64,000 nucleotides of DNA from CAVTSA01 sp963790575 (lineage in GTDB: Bacteria; Chloroflexota; Dormibacteria; Dormibacterales; Dormibacteraceae): NCBI GenBank assembly GCA_963790575.1, contig CAWBPD010000032.1, forward strand, positions 1 through 64,000, written 5' to 3'. Below, one piece after another: positions 1-9,406 of this stretch. Under the pieces are notes generated by a model that had not been told where the DNA came from, ran no database searches, and saw only the letters and a program-made list of their open reading frames with translations. Position 1 is the stretch's first letter. The number at the start of each line of letters is the position of its first letter. Made by a program: the position numbers and the translations under genes.

Positions 1-76
1 GGTGGGCGGTGCGGGGATCGAACCTGCGACCTCCTGGGTGTAAGCCAGGCGCTCTAACCGTCTGAGCTAACCGCCC
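1..76 (-). tRNA. tRNA-Val(TAC), 3' end at window edge
   Basis: Read on the minus strand this folds as a cloverleaf: acceptor GGGCGGT (76-70) pairs with ACCGCCC (10-4), the T-arm carries GGTTCGATCC, and the anticodon loop CTTACAC gives anticodon TAC (valine). Discriminator A is position 3 and the last CC is at 2-1, so a terminal A of CCA, if encoded, lies outside the window. Confidence 0.93.
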
Positions 77-267
77 CCAGGCCGGCCCTGCAGTGTACGG
101 GGGAGGGGCAAGAGGGCCGTTCTTCACAACCCGGGCCTACCCGCGCGCCGGTAGGGCGGGAATGCGGAGAAACGCACGCCACCCGCCACCCCCCCCGCCC
201 GCCCCGCCCACGCCGGCGCCTCCCCCCGGCAGCGCACCCCAACCGCGCGACCAAGTACTCTCGCGAG

Positions 268-1863
268 ATGGCGACCACGCAGGGAGTCGATGTTCGCGGG
301 CCCGTCGAGGGGCGCCAGCAGGAGATCCTGACGCGGGAGGCGATGGACTTCGTCGCCGATCTCCACCGCACCTTCGAGCCGCGCCGCCGGGAGCTGTTGG
401 ATCTGCGCCTGGAGCGCCAGCGCCGGATTTCGGAGGGGGCCGCGCTCGATTTCCTCACCGAAACCGCTCAGATCCGCGAGGGTGACTGGCAGACCGCGCC
501 CCCGCCGCCGGACCTTCTCGACCGCCGCGTCGAGATCACCGGGCCGGTCGAGCGGAAGATGGTCATCAACGCCCTCAACTCCGGCGCCAAAGTCTTCATG
601 GCTGACTTCGAGGACGCCAACTCCCCCAGCTGGGCCAACAACCTGGACGGGCACGTGAACCTGATCGACGCCATCGAGGGCACGATCGAGTTCACCAACC
701 CCGACGGTCGCGCCTACCGCCTGAACCCCGACACCGCCTATCTGCTGGTCCGGCCGCGCGGCTGGCACCTGAACGAGAAGCACTTCCTGGTCGACGGCTC
801 GCCGGTCGCGGGCGGCCTCTTCGACTTCGGCCTCTACGTGTTCCACAACGCCCACCGCCGGCGCCGCCAGGGCCTGGGGACCTACTTCTACCTCCCCAAG
901 CTGGAGTCCTACCTGGAAGCCGAGTTCTGGAACCAGGTGATGACGCACGCCGAGACCCGCCTCGGCCTGGAGACCGGTACTCTGCGCGCGACCGTCCTGA
1001 TCGAGACCATCTGGGCTGCTTTCCAGATGGACGAGATCCTCTACGCGCTGCGCGACCACTCGATCGGGCTCAACGCCGGACGCTGGGACTACATCTTCAG
1101 CTTCATCAAGACGTTCCGCACCCGTCCCGACATGCTCCTGCCCGACCGAGCCCAGGTGACCATGACCGTCCCCTTCATGCGCGCCTACACCGAGCTGCTG
1201 GTCAAGACCTGCCACCGCCGGGGCACGTTCGCGATGGGGGGCATGGCCGCCTTCATCCCGTCCCGCCGCGACCCCGAGGTCAACCGGGTCGCGCTGGAGC
1301 AGGTGAAGGCGGACAAGGTGCGGGAAGCAGGGGACGGCTTCGACGGCACCTGGGTCGCCCATCCGGACCTGGTGGCGACCGCGATGGAAGCGTTCGATGC
1401 CGTGCTCGGCGAGCGGCCCAACCAGATCGGCCGCCGGCGCGACGAGGTCCACTCCACCGCCGCCCAGCTCACCAACCCCGAAGTCCCGGGCGGCACCATT
1501 ACCGAGGCCGGCCTGCGCACCAACATTTCGGTCGGCATTCAGTACGTGGAGAGCTGGCTGCGGGGCAACGGTGCGGCCGCCATCAACAACCTGATGGAGG
1601 ACGCCGCCACCGCCGAGATCTCGCGCAGCCAGATCTGGCAGTGGGTGCACCACGAGGCCACACTCGACGATGGCCGTCCGGTCACGCAGGAGCTGGTGCG
1701 GGCGCTCGAGGATGAGGAGCTGGCCAGGCTTCACGATCGCTATGGGGAGGAGGTCTGGGCTCAGGCCCGCTTCGACGACGCTCGCACCGTCTTCGATGAG
1801 GTGGCCCTGGCCGACGAGTTCGTCCCCTTCCTCACCATCCCGGCCTACCGTTTCCTGGATTGA
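268..1863 (+). CDS. aceB: malate synthase A
   Basis: A 531-residue protein of the usual malate synthase A length. It condenses glyoxylate and acetyl-CoA to malate in the glyoxylate bypass. Visible family landmarks are FMADFEDANSP near residue 110, the AMGGMAAFIPSR segment near 325 and DGTWVAHPDL near 365, which belong to the Mg-glyoxylate and acetyl-CoA sites of the family. The ATG at 268 follows a TACTCT -10-like hexamer (256-261) by only six bases, so the message may be leaderless. No isocitrate lyase lies in the window, so the bypass partner must be elsewhere. The stop overlaps the next start (TTGA), suggesting coupling with ung. Confidence 0.95.
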   Translation: MATTQGVDVRGPVEGRQQEILTREAMDFVADLHRTFEPRRRELLDLRLERQRRISEGAALDFLTETAQIREGDWQTAPPPPDLLDRRVEITGPVERKMVINALNSGAKVFMADFEDANSPSWANNLDGHVNLIDAIEGTIEFTNPDGRAYRLNPDTAYLLVRPRGWHLNEKHFLVDGSPVAGGLFDFGLYVFHNAHRRRRQGLGTYFYLPKLESYLEAEFWNQVMTHAETRLGLETGTLRATVLIETIWAAFQMDEILYALRDHSIGLNAGRWDYIFSFIKTFRTRPDMLLPDRAQVTMTVPFMRAYTELLVKTCHRRGTFAMGGMAAFIPSRRDPEVNRVALEQVKADKVREAGDGFDGTWVAHPDLVATAMEAFDAVLGERPNQIGRRRDEVHSTAAQLTNPEVPGGTITEAGLRTNISVGIQYVESWLRGNGAAAINNLMEDAATAEISRSQIWQWVHHEATLDDGRPVTQELVRALEDEELARLHDRYGEEVWAQARFDDARTVFDEVALADEFVPFLTIPAYRFLD

Positions 1864-2537
1864 GGCCGCGCGCGCTCCGGGACACCATCGACCCCGGCTG
1901 GGCGGAGGCGCTGGCACCGGTCGCGGACCGGGTGGCCGCGATGGGCGACTTTCTACGCGAGGAGGTGCGTGCGGGGCGTGCCTTCCTTCCCGCGCCTCAG
2001 AACGTCCTCCGCGCGTTCCAGCAGCCCTTCCAGGAGGTGCGGGTTCTGATCGTGGGCCAGGACCCCTACCCGACACCGGGACACCCGGTCGGCCTCGCCT
2101 TTTCGGTGGCTCCCGATGTGTCGCCCCTGCCGCGGAGCCTGGTCAACATCTTTCGCGAATACCAGGACGACCTGCGCCACCCACCGCCGCGCAACGGCGA
2201 TCTGACGCCGTGGACCCGGCGGGGCGTGCTGCTGCTCAACCGGGCCCTCACCGTCCGGCCCGGGGCGCCCGCCTCACACCGGGGCCGGGGCTGGGAGGAG
2301 GTGACGGCACAGGCAATCCGGGCCTTGGCACTCCGTCAGTCGCCCCTGGTCGCGATCCTCTGGGGCCGGGACGCGCGCGAGGCGAGCACGCTGTTGGGGT
2401 CGGGAATTCCCCGCATTGAGTCGGCGCATCCGAGCCCGATGTCGGCCGCCGCCGGCTTCTTCGGTTCCCGCCCGTTCAGCCGCGCCAACCGGCTGCTCGA
2501 GGAACAGGGAGCGCCGCCCGTGGACTGGCTGCTGTAG
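1860..2537 (+). CDS. ung: uracil-DNA glycosylase, family 1
   Basis: A 225-residue base-excision repair enzyme that removes uracil from DNA. The catalytic water-activating motif GQDPYPTPGHPVGLAFSV sits near residue 67; the P after GQDPY and the TPGHPVG spacing are the form seen in actinobacterial-type enzymes rather than the GQDPYH of E. coli. The second motif, HPSPMSAAAGFFGSRPF, is near residue 187. The TTG start at 1860 overlaps the aceB stop and is chosen because the frame has no earlier start and length fits the family. There is no functional link to aceB beyond co-transcription. Confidence 0.93.
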   Translation: MRPRALRDTIDPGWAEALAPVADRVAAMGDFLREEVRAGRAFLPAPQNVLRAFQQPFQEVRVLIVGQDPYPTPGHPVGLAFSVAPDVSPLPRSLVNIFREYQDDLRHPPPRNGDLTPWTRRGVLLLNRALTVRPGAPASHRGRGWEEVTAQAIRALALRQSPLVAILWGRDAREASTLLGSGIPRIESAHPSPMSAAAGFFGSRPFSRANRLLEEQGAPPVDWLL

Positions 2538-2622
2538 GCACCAGACCGTCCGCAGTGTGGCCTCACCCAGCCCGTTTTAACGCCAACGTGCGGACACTCT
2601 GCCGCTAAGACCGAAGCAGGGG

Positions 2623-2913
2623 CTAGCGGTGGTGCTGCGGCGGCTTGCCGGGCAGGCGCCGCCACTGCCGCGGACCGACCCCGGTCGCGGGGTTGCCGGG
2701 CACGAACGGCACCACGGATTCCTCGACCAGGCACAGGTCCTTGCGGACCACGCTCCGCTCGCCGTCCGCATGCTCCACGACGACCGTGCGTTCGAGCACC
2801 GCGCGGATGTGGACATTCTCTCCGTTGACCAGGCCATCGAATCCGCCACCGACCTCATGGTCAGCCGGTGGTGTGATGCTAGCCAGCGGAACCAGATCCG
2901 CGGTGCTGCTCAT
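2623..2913 (-). CDS. small conserved unknown protein, paralogue of 3099-3410
   Basis: A 96-residue protein I do not recognise. The ATG at 2913 has a strong ribosome site (GGGAGG, seven bases upstream). No signal peptide or membrane segment is visible. The middle reads as a beta-rich module: AVLERTVVVEH, then a G-E turn, then VVRKDLCLVEES. The same arrangement (AVLSRTAVIEP, GE, VNRRDCLVNPDD) occurs in the neighbouring small gene, and both begin with LV.L near the N-terminus, so the two look like diverged tandem duplicates. The Pro/Arg-rich tail (PGKPPQHHR) differs. Function unknown. Confidence 0.72.
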   Translation of the reverse strand: MSSTADLVPLASITPPADHEVGGGFDGLVNGENVHIRAVLERTVVVEHADGERSVVRKDLCLVEESVVPFVPGNPATGVGPRQWRRLPGKPPQHHR

Positions 2914-3035
2914 TCGGAACCTCCCTAGGCCGTTGATTCGGCATGTGACCCCCACCCCTGCGAGGCCAACTCACTGAGCGTACCAGGACGTTTTTCGGGC
3001 GGTTGGGAGAATCCGACAGTTGTGCATAAACGAAC

Positions 3036-3063
3036 GGCGCCCGGCCCTCAGGGGCCGGGCGCC
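3036..3063 (-). terminator. strong GC hairpin between the two small genes
   Basis: A near-perfect stem (GGCGCCCGGCCC, loop TCA, then the complement) lies 35 bases past the stop of the 3099-3410 gene. A second smaller stem (AGCCCTGAAACGGGGCT) sits between them. On the minus strand the hairpin is followed by GTTCGTTTATG, only a weak U-run, so I call it a probable rather than certain intrinsic terminator. Confidence 0.6.
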
Positions 3064-3098
3064 GAGCGTCGCTGAGCCCCGTTTCAGGGCTAGCGACG

Positions 3099-3410
3099 TC
3101 AGGCCGCGTTGTGCTGCGGCGAGCGGGTCCGGTTGCGCCGCGCCGCCTCGCGGCCGCGCTTTGCCGCCGCCCGGGCGGCGATCGCGCCGTACCGGATGTC
3201 GTCCGGATTGACCAGGCAGTCGCGCCGATTGACCAACGCCTTCGGCTCCCCCGGAGACGGTTCGATCACCGCCGTGCGGGACAGGACGGCGGTCACCCAG
3301 ACCATCCGCCCGGCGACCTCCGCGGGAAAGTCGGGGAGGATCTCGACCTCCTCCTCCTCGGGCAGGACACGGTCGAGCGTCACCAGTCGCTGTCGATCCT
3401 TCTCGGCCAT
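3099..3410 (-). CDS. small conserved unknown protein, paralogue of 2623-2913
   Basis: A 103-residue soluble protein with no known domain that I recognise. An acidic run (PEEEEVEILPDFP, residues 17-29) precedes a beta-rich core (MVWVTAVLSRTAVIEP) and a VNRRDCLVNPDDIRYG motif. The C-terminal third is very basic (AARAAAKRGREAARRNRTR), which could bind nucleic acid. Three in-frame ATGs (3422, 3419, 3410) are possible. The TATAGT -10-like box at 3429-3424 is so close that a leaderless or near-leaderless transcript starting about 3417 is likely. Downstream lies the hairpin at 3036-3063. Homology with the next gene is my alignment by eye. Confidence 0.65.
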   Translation of the reverse strand: MAEKDRQRLVTLDRVLPEEEEVEILPDFPAEVAGRMVWVTAVLSRTAVIEPSPGEPKALVNRRDCLVNPDDIRYGAIAARAAAKRGREAARRNRTRSPQHNAA

Positions 3411-3564
3411 TTCTTTCATCATCACTATAACATTTGGCACCATCGCGGCCATCGGGGAAGGTGGCGTGCCAACCGCCGCCAATCCCTCACCATCAGATTT
3501 CTACCCACAACAGGGTTGAACTATTCCTCGATGTCTGGTACAAGCACCGCCGCGCGGTCCTAGT

Positions 3565-3636
3565 AGTACAACGCATTCGAGCCTGAAAGTGCTCGATTGA
3601 ATTGTCCCAAGCCCGCAACCTGGGGCCCGTTGTACT
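3565..3636. repeat. inverted repeat beyond lipB
   Basis: AGTACAACG (3565-3573) is the exact complement of CGTTGTACT (3628-3636), enclosing a second short stem (TTCGAG/CTCGA). It begins at the last base of lipB and lies between lipB and the promoter of the small gene. It may end the lip operon transcript. There is no convincing U-run. Confidence 0.45.
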
Positions 3637-4391
3637 CAGACGATCGGCAGTTCGCGTGGGATCGGTTCCGGTTCCGGCGGAGGCTCGGGCAACTCGCACA
3701 GGTCGGTTGAGGTGCCCCACACCAGCTCCATCCCGAGCGTGCCGGCCACCAGGTAAGCCAGGTCCCGCCCCGCCGCCACCCGGTCCAGGCGCCGGCCGGT
3801 CAGGGCCTCGACCGAGGTGGCCCGCCGGCCCGCCAGCCCGCAGGGGATGATCCCCGTATTGAAGATCGAGAGGTCGGTGGTCAGGTTGAGGGCCAGGCCA
3901 TGGCTGGTGATGCCACGGGTCGCCTTGACGCCGATCGCCGCCACCTTCTCGGTCGTCGATCCACCGGGCTTCAGGGCCCAGACGCCGATCATGCCGTCCT
4001 CGGAAGCCCGGCCGGCGATCCCCCACCGGACCAGAAGCTCGACCAGCGCCGTCTCCAACCCGTGCACGTAGCGAAGGATGTCGCTGCCCAGCCGCGCCAG
4101 GTCCACCATCCCGTAGGCCACCAGCTGACCCGGACCGTGGTAGGTGGCGTCCCCACCCCGGTCGATCCAGACCACCTCGACGCCGTGGCGAGCGCACTCC
4201 TCGGGTGTCCAGATCAGGTTGCGCGGGTCGCTCCTCCGTCCCATCGTGAAGACGTGCGCGTGTTCGAGCAGGAGCAGCGTGTCCGGCTGCCGGCGCTGCT
4301 CGACGGCCAGCGCCAGCGACCGCTGCAGTGCCCAGGCCTCCCGATAGGGGACCTCCCCCAACTCATAGGCGCGCAGCTCCAGCCGGCTCAC
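3636..4391 (-). CDS. lipB: lipoyl(octanoyl) transferase
   Basis: A 251-residue octanoyl-ACP:protein transferase that starts lipoyl cofactor assembly on 2-oxoacid dehydrogenase E2 and glycine cleavage H proteins. Family signatures are ATYHGPGQLVAYGMVDL near residue 80, the catalytic lysine in KVAAIGVK (about 150) and the catalytic cysteine in IIPCGLAGRRATS (about 185). The GTG start at 4391 is chosen because the encoded LELRAYELGEVPYREAW matches the family N-terminus, and its GTGA overlaps the stop of the upstream diguanylate cyclase. A short proline/glutamate-rich tail (EPPPEPEPIPRE) extends the usual C-terminus. It acts with lipA and E2 in the same operon. Confidence 0.93.
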   Translation of the reverse strand: MSRLELRAYELGEVPYREAWALQRSLALAVEQRRQPDTLLLLEHAHVFTMGRRSDPRNLIWTPEECARHGVEVVWIDRGGDATYHGPGQLVAYGMVDLARLGSDILRYVHGLETALVELLVRWGIAGRASEDGMIGVWALKPGGSTTEKVAAIGVKATRGITSHGLALNLTTDLSIFNTGIIPCGLAGRRATSVEALTGRRLDRVAAGRDLAYLVAGTLGMELVWGTSTDLCELPEPPPEPEPIPRELPIV

Positions 4392-5209
4392 GGCGCCCAC
4401 CCGTCGAGGCACCAGCGGTCTCCGCCGGCCGCCTTCGCCGCGTAGAGGGCACGGTCGGCGCGATGACAGAGCGATCGCGGCTGCTCGCCGGGCCGCCACA
4501 TCGCGACCCCGACGCTGGCGTGGACCAGAATGGATTCAGGGTCGAGCGGGAGCGGCTGCCCCATCACCGCCACCAGGCGCTGCGCCACTCCCCCCGCGCG
4601 AAGGCCGCCAGGGTCCGTGGCCACGACGGCCGCGAACTCGTCGCCGCCCCACCGCGTCAGCGGATCGCCGCGGCGCAGCGCCCCTCGCAGCCGTTGGGCG
4701 ACCGCGCTCAGGACTCGATCGCCGGTGGCGTGGCCGAGCCGGTCATTGATCGCTTTGAAGTCGTCCAGGTCCACCATCAGCAGGCTGAGGGCGGAGTCCT
4801 GCTCAGGCGGAGACGTGAACGCCCGCTCCAGCAGCCGGTCGAACGAGCGGCGGGACGAAAGCCCGGTGAGCGGATCGTGGTCCACCTCCCAGGCCAGGGC
4901 CTCCTCCCGGCGCCGGCGATCGGTGACGTCGAGGCACGCGCCGATCACGCCTCCGCTCTCGGTACCCAGCCGGCGCTCCTCGATCCAGCGGCCGCCGAGG
5001 CGGAACCACTCTGAGCCCTCGCGCCGCTGCCGGTCCTCCGTCAACGCGCGATAGGCGGCCATGGTGGCGGGCCGGGTGCCGAGCCACCCGGCCAGACGAT
5101 CGTCGACCCACAGCCGGTCGGCCTCCGGCTGCCACTGCCAGTAGCCGACGCCGGCCGCTTCCAGCACCTGCTGCAGCCGGATGTCCGTCGGCTGGGCTGA
5201 GATGTTCAT
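4388..5209 (-). CDS. PAS-GGDEF diguanylate cyclase inside the lipoylation operon
   Basis: A 273-residue soluble protein. Residues 10-95 look like a PAS sensor (AAGVGYWQWQPEADRLWVDD, later IGACLDVTDRRRREE as the PAC linker). Residues 100-265 are a GGDEF domain starting at HDPLTGLSSRRSFDRLL. The active-site RWGGDEF is intact, and RRGD five residues before it fits the product-inhibition I-site RxxD. It should therefore make cyclic di-GMP under feedback control. It starts 18 bases after lipA stops and overlaps lipB by four bases, so it is co-translated with lipoyl synthesis. No membrane segment is visible, pointing to a cytoplasmic input, perhaps redox or ligand. Confidence 0.88.
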   Translation of the reverse strand: MNISAQPTDIRLQQVLEAAGVGYWQWQPEADRLWVDDRLAGWLGTRPATMAAYRALTEDRQRREGSEWFRLGGRWIEERRLGTESGGVIGACLDVTDRRRREEALAWEVDHDPLTGLSSRRSFDRLLERAFTSPPEQDSALSLLMVDLDDFKAINDRLGHATGDRVLSAVAQRLRGALRRGDPLTRWGGDEFAAVVATDPGGLRAGGVAQRLVAVMGQPLPLDPESILVHASVGVAMWRPGEQPRSLCHRADRALYAAKAAGGDRWCLDGWAP

Positions 5210-5227
5210 GCCGTCGCCTGGCGCGGG

Positions 5228-6151
<924 letters not shown>

Positions 6152-6161
6152 CCCAGCTGCC

Positions 6162-7457
6162 TCAGAGCCTGATGTCCGCCGGCGTCCACCGCTCGAGGCG
6201 GGCCTTCATATCGTTCATGAAGTCGCCGGCCGCGCCGCCGTCGATGACCCGGTGGTCGAAGGTGAGACACAGGTTCATCAGGTGGCGGACGGCGATCGCG
6301 TCACCTTCCACCACCACCGGCCGCTTCACGATCGCCTCGGTGGTGAGGATGCCGGTCTGCGGCATGTTCAGGATGGGTCGCGAGAGGACCGAACCGTTGG
6401 CCCCGGTGTTGTTGAGGGTGAAGGTGCCGTCGCGCACCTCCTCCGGGCGCAGCTTCTTGCTTCGAGCGCGGGTGGCGAAGTCGGCGATGGCGAGCGCCAG
6501 GTCGGTCATCCCGAGCCGGTCGGCATCGCGGATCACGGGGACGATGAGGCCGCCCTCCATGGCGACCGCGATCCCCAGGTTCAGGTAGCGCTTGACCAGG
6601 ATGCCCTCGTCGGTCCACTCCGCGTTGAGCAGGCGGTTCTGCTCCAGCGAGCCGGCGAGCGCCTGGATCACGAACGGCAGATAGGTGAGGGACACGCCGT
6701 GGCGCTCCCGGAAGGAGGCGCGCTGCGTCTCGCGGTAGCGCACGATCGGCGTCATGTCGACCTCGACCATGGTCCAGGCCTGGGGCGCGGTCACCACCGA
6801 ATGGACCATCCGCTCGGCGATCGAGCGGCGCATCGCATTGTGACGGATCAGCTCCTCTCGCTCGCCCGGCTCCCGCGCGGGCGCCGGCTCCCGCTCCGGG
6901 GCGCGGGCCGTCTGCGGTGCCCGGGAGGCAGTGCCGGCGCCGGACGCGATCACCGCCAGCACGTCATCGCGGGTGACACGTCCGTTGTGGCCGCTGCCGG
7001 CGATCCGGGTCAGGTCGAGGTCGTGCTCCTCCGCCAACCGGCGCACGGCGGGGCTCCAGCGAGGCCGGGGACCGTCGGCGCCCGCCGGCGCCTCCGCGAC
7101 GCCCGCCTCGCCCTCCTTGGCCGCCGGAGCCGGGGCCGCCTCCGCAGCCGGCGTGGACTCGGCGCCAGCGGACGCGCCCATGGGTACCGGCTCCGGCTCC
7201 GCGGGTACGTTCGCGCCCTCCACCTCGATCTGCGCGATGGTGGCCCCGATCGGGACCGTTGTCCCCTCCTGGATGTCGATCCGGCGCAGCGTGCCCTCCA
7301 ACGGCGAGGGGACCTCGGCGTTGACCTTGTCGGTGACGACCTCGACCAGGGGTTCGTCCCGACGGACGTAGTCGCCTTCGTGCTTGAGCCATCGATCGAC
7401 CGTGCCCTCGGTCACCGACTCCCCGAGCTGCGGCATCTTGACCGGGGTCACACCCAT
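6162..7457 (-). CDS. 2-oxoacid dehydrogenase E2 (dihydrolipoyl acyltransferase)
   Basis: A 431-residue acyltransferase core of a pyruvate-, branched-chain- or oxoglutarate-type dehydrogenase complex. Order of parts: one lipoyl domain (residues 1-78, lipoyl lysine in TDKVNAEVPS), an Ala/Pro/Glu linker, a peripheral subunit-binding domain (SPAVRRLAEEHDLDLTRIAGSG, then HNGRVTRDDVL), a second linker, and the catalytic domain ending with HRVIDGG. The ATG at 7457 is preferred over an upstream TTG because GGAGG lies nine bases before it. E1 and E3 are not in the window, so the substrate cannot be fixed. It heads the lipA-GGDEF-lipB operon. Confidence 0.9.
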   Translation of the reverse strand: MGVTPVKMPQLGESVTEGTVDRWLKHEGDYVRRDEPLVEVVTDKVNAEVPSPLEGTLRRIDIQEGTTVPIGATIAQIEVEGANVPAEPEPVPMGASAGAESTPAAEAAPAPAAKEGEAGVAEAPAGADGPRPRWSPAVRRLAEEHDLDLTRIAGSGHNGRVTRDDVLAVIASGAGTASRAPQTARAPEREPAPAREPGEREELIRHNAMRRSIAERMVHSVVTAPQAWTMVEVDMTPIVRYRETQRASFRERHGVSLTYLPFVIQALAGSLEQNRLLNAEWTDEGILVKRYLNLGIAVAMEGGLIVPVIRDADRLGMTDLALAIADFATRARSKKLRPEEVRDGTFTLNNTGANGSVLSRPILNMPQTGILTTEAIVKRPVVVEGDAIAVRHLMNLCLTFDHRVIDGGAAGDFMNDMKARLERWTPADIRL

Positions 7458-7492
7458 GCCGGGCAACCTCCACCTGGTACGCGATGACTGGT

Positions 7493-7566
<74 letters not shown>

Positions 7567-7596
7567 CATTCCGCCTGATACTAGTAGGTCCAGGAA

Positions 7597-8076
7597 ATGC
7601 CTCCCTCGCCGGACCAACTGAGAGAGGCCTTCTCCCGTCACGCTGCCGCGGTCTCGGTGGTCGCGTCGGCCGACGCGGGAGTGTACCGCGGTCTGACCGC
7701 CACCAGTCTGGTCACGGTGTCCCTCGATCCACCTCTGCTGCTGGTCAGCGTGGACGCCCTCACCGCCACCTCCGACATGATCGAGGCCTCGGGCGGGTTC
7801 TCGGTTTCGCTGCTGGGCCGGGAGCAGGAGTTCCTCGCCGAGCGTTTCGCGGGCACCGCCCCGCCGGCGCCGCCGCGGTGGGACCAGATCCCGCATGTGC
7901 TGACCAGCGGAGGCCGCCCCGTGTTGCGCGGCGCGCTGGCCTGGTTCGACTGCGCGCGCGAGGACCGGTACGAGGTGGCCGATCACCTGTTGTTCTTGGG
8001 CCGGGTGCTGGAAGTCGGGGTGGGCTCTGGTGATCCGCTGGTGTGGTGGGGGCGGCAGGCATGGACGATCGCGTAG
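7597..8076 (+). CDS. flavin reductase-like FMN-binding protein
   Basis: A 159-residue single-domain protein of the flavin reductase/HpaC type, which reduce free FMN or FAD with NAD(P)H, often for a partner monooxygenase. The N-terminal pattern AAVSVVASADAGVYRGLTATSLVTVSLDPPLLLVSV is typical, as are GFSVSLLGREQEFLAERFAG and the late DHLLFLGRVLEV. The start is set by AGGAA just before the ATG. It overlaps the MFS gene by 16 bases, implying co-transcription. No monooxygenase lies nearby, so the partner is unknown. Confidence 0.8.
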   Translation: MPPSPDQLREAFSRHAAAVSVVASADAGVYRGLTATSLVTVSLDPPLLLVSVDALTATSDMIEASGGFSVSLLGREQEFLAERFAGTAPPAPPRWDQIPHVLTSGGRPVLRGALAWFDCAREDRYEVADHLLFLGRVLEVGVGSGDPLVWWGRQAWTIA

Positions 8077-9308
8077 TCACCGGACGCCTCGGGCGCGGTC
8101 GCCAGGTGGCCCTTGCCGGCGGCTGGTTCGGCATGAACTTCCACTGGCTCCCGATCTCCTTCGTCCTGCTCCAGGCTCAGGTGGCGGCGCTGGTGCCGAG
8201 AGCCCACGTCGGGATCGGGATCGGCGTGGTGGCAGCTTCGGGGGGCGTGCTCGCGGTGGTGGTGCCGCCGGCGGTGGGGACGCTGTCCGACCGCTTGACC
8301 ACCCGCTTTGGGAGACGCCGCCCGATCATCGCGCTCGGCCTGTTGGGCAACCTGGTCGGGCTCCTGATCATGGGCACGGCCTCCACCTACGCCGCCCTGC
8401 TGATCGGGTACCTGGTCATCCAACTCTTCAACGGGGCCGCCACCGCCGCCTACGCGGGCCTGATCCCGGATGTGGTCCCCGAGAGTGAGGTCGGCGGCGC
8501 CTCAGGGCTGCTGGGGGCCGGGTACAACCTGGGAGGGATCCTGGGCGTGGTGGTCACCTTCCTTTTCTCTCTGACCGGCCACGTGTCCCTCGCCTACCTC
8601 GTGATCGCTCCCGTCATCGTCCTCAGCTTCCTGCCCGTGATCTGGGCCGCCCGGGGGGAGGGTCTGGTGCCGCGGGCGCCACGCCGGCGCCGCACCGTGT
8701 CCGAGTTCCTGGCCCCGCTCTGGTCGGGAAGCTTCGCCTGGGTGCTGCTGGCGCGGTTCGCGATGACCGCGGGCGTGGCGGTGGTGTCCTTCTTCCTCTC
8801 ACCCTTCTTCTCGACCGTCCTCCACATCCCCAACGCCAGCACCTTCACCTCCCTGTGGCTGCTGGTCGTCTTCTTCTGTGGGGCCCCCTTCGGCTACTTC
8901 GGTGGGACGGTCTCGGATCGCCTGGGCCGTAAGGTCTTCGTGTACGCATCCAGCACGGTGCAGGTGCTGGTGGGCGCCTATGTGGTCTTGTTCCTGCCCT
9001 CGTCGGTCCCCTTGGTGCTGGTGCTGGGCGGCCTGTTCGGCGTCGGCTACGGGCTCTACTACGCGGTCGACTGGGCCCTGGCGGTGGACACACTCCCCGA
9101 CGCCGCCAACGCCGGCAAAGACATGGGCCTCTTCCATGCGTCCTTCACGCTTCCCCAGACGATCGTGCCGCTGATCGGGGGCGCCCTCATCGACGGCCTG
9201 GGAGGCGGGGCCCGCGGCTATCGCGGGATCTTCGTGATCGCGATCATCTGTTTCGTGCTCGGCACCGTGCTCGTCCGCCAGGTGAAGCTCCCGCCGCACC
9301 CCCGCTGA
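8061..9308 (+). CDS. MFS transporter
   Basis: A 415-residue membrane protein with about twelve hydrophobic spans. The loop 2-3 signature GTLSDRLTTRFGRRRPII (about residue 75) and its weaker repeat GYFGGTVSDRLGRKVF (about 285) identify the major facilitator superfamily. LGLLGNLVGLLIMG and AGYNLGGILGVVV are transmembrane. Overall it resembles the sugar/proton symporter-like branch, but the substrate cannot be read from the sequence. The ATG at 8061 lies inside the end of the flavin reductase gene; an in-frame GTG at 8043 is an alternative. Confidence 0.85.
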   Translation: MDDRVVTGRLGRGRQVALAGGWFGMNFHWLPISFVLLQAQVAALVPRAHVGIGIGVVAASGGVLAVVVPPAVGTLSDRLTTRFGRRRPIIALGLLGNLVGLLIMGTASTYAALLIGYLVIQLFNGAATAAYAGLIPDVVPESEVGGASGLLGAGYNLGGILGVVVTFLFSLTGHVSLAYLVIAPVIVLSFLPVIWAARGEGLVPRAPRRRRTVSEFLAPLWSGSFAWVLLARFAMTAGVAVVSFFLSPFFSTVLHIPNASTFTSLWLLVVFFCGAPFGYFGGTVSDRLGRKVFVYASSTVQVLVGAYVVLFLPSSVPLVLVLGGLFGVGYGLYYAVDWALAVDTLPDAANAGKDMGLFHASFTLPQTIVPLIGGALIDGLGGGARGYRGIFVIAIICFVLGTVLVRQVKLPPHPR

Positions 9309-9406
9309 GACGGCGACGTTATGCTCAGCGGCCGGTACCGGAGCCGGCCGGGAGCGCCCATCGCCCGTCACCTGGAGGCAGCGCCCCGGGGACCATGGAG
9401 TGAAGC

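Noticed and set aside
124..2076. Long minus-strand frame opposite aceB and ung
   Set aside because: It lies opposite two well-identified genes and its Val/Asp/Gly/Arg-rich translation matches nothing; a GC-rich shadow frame.
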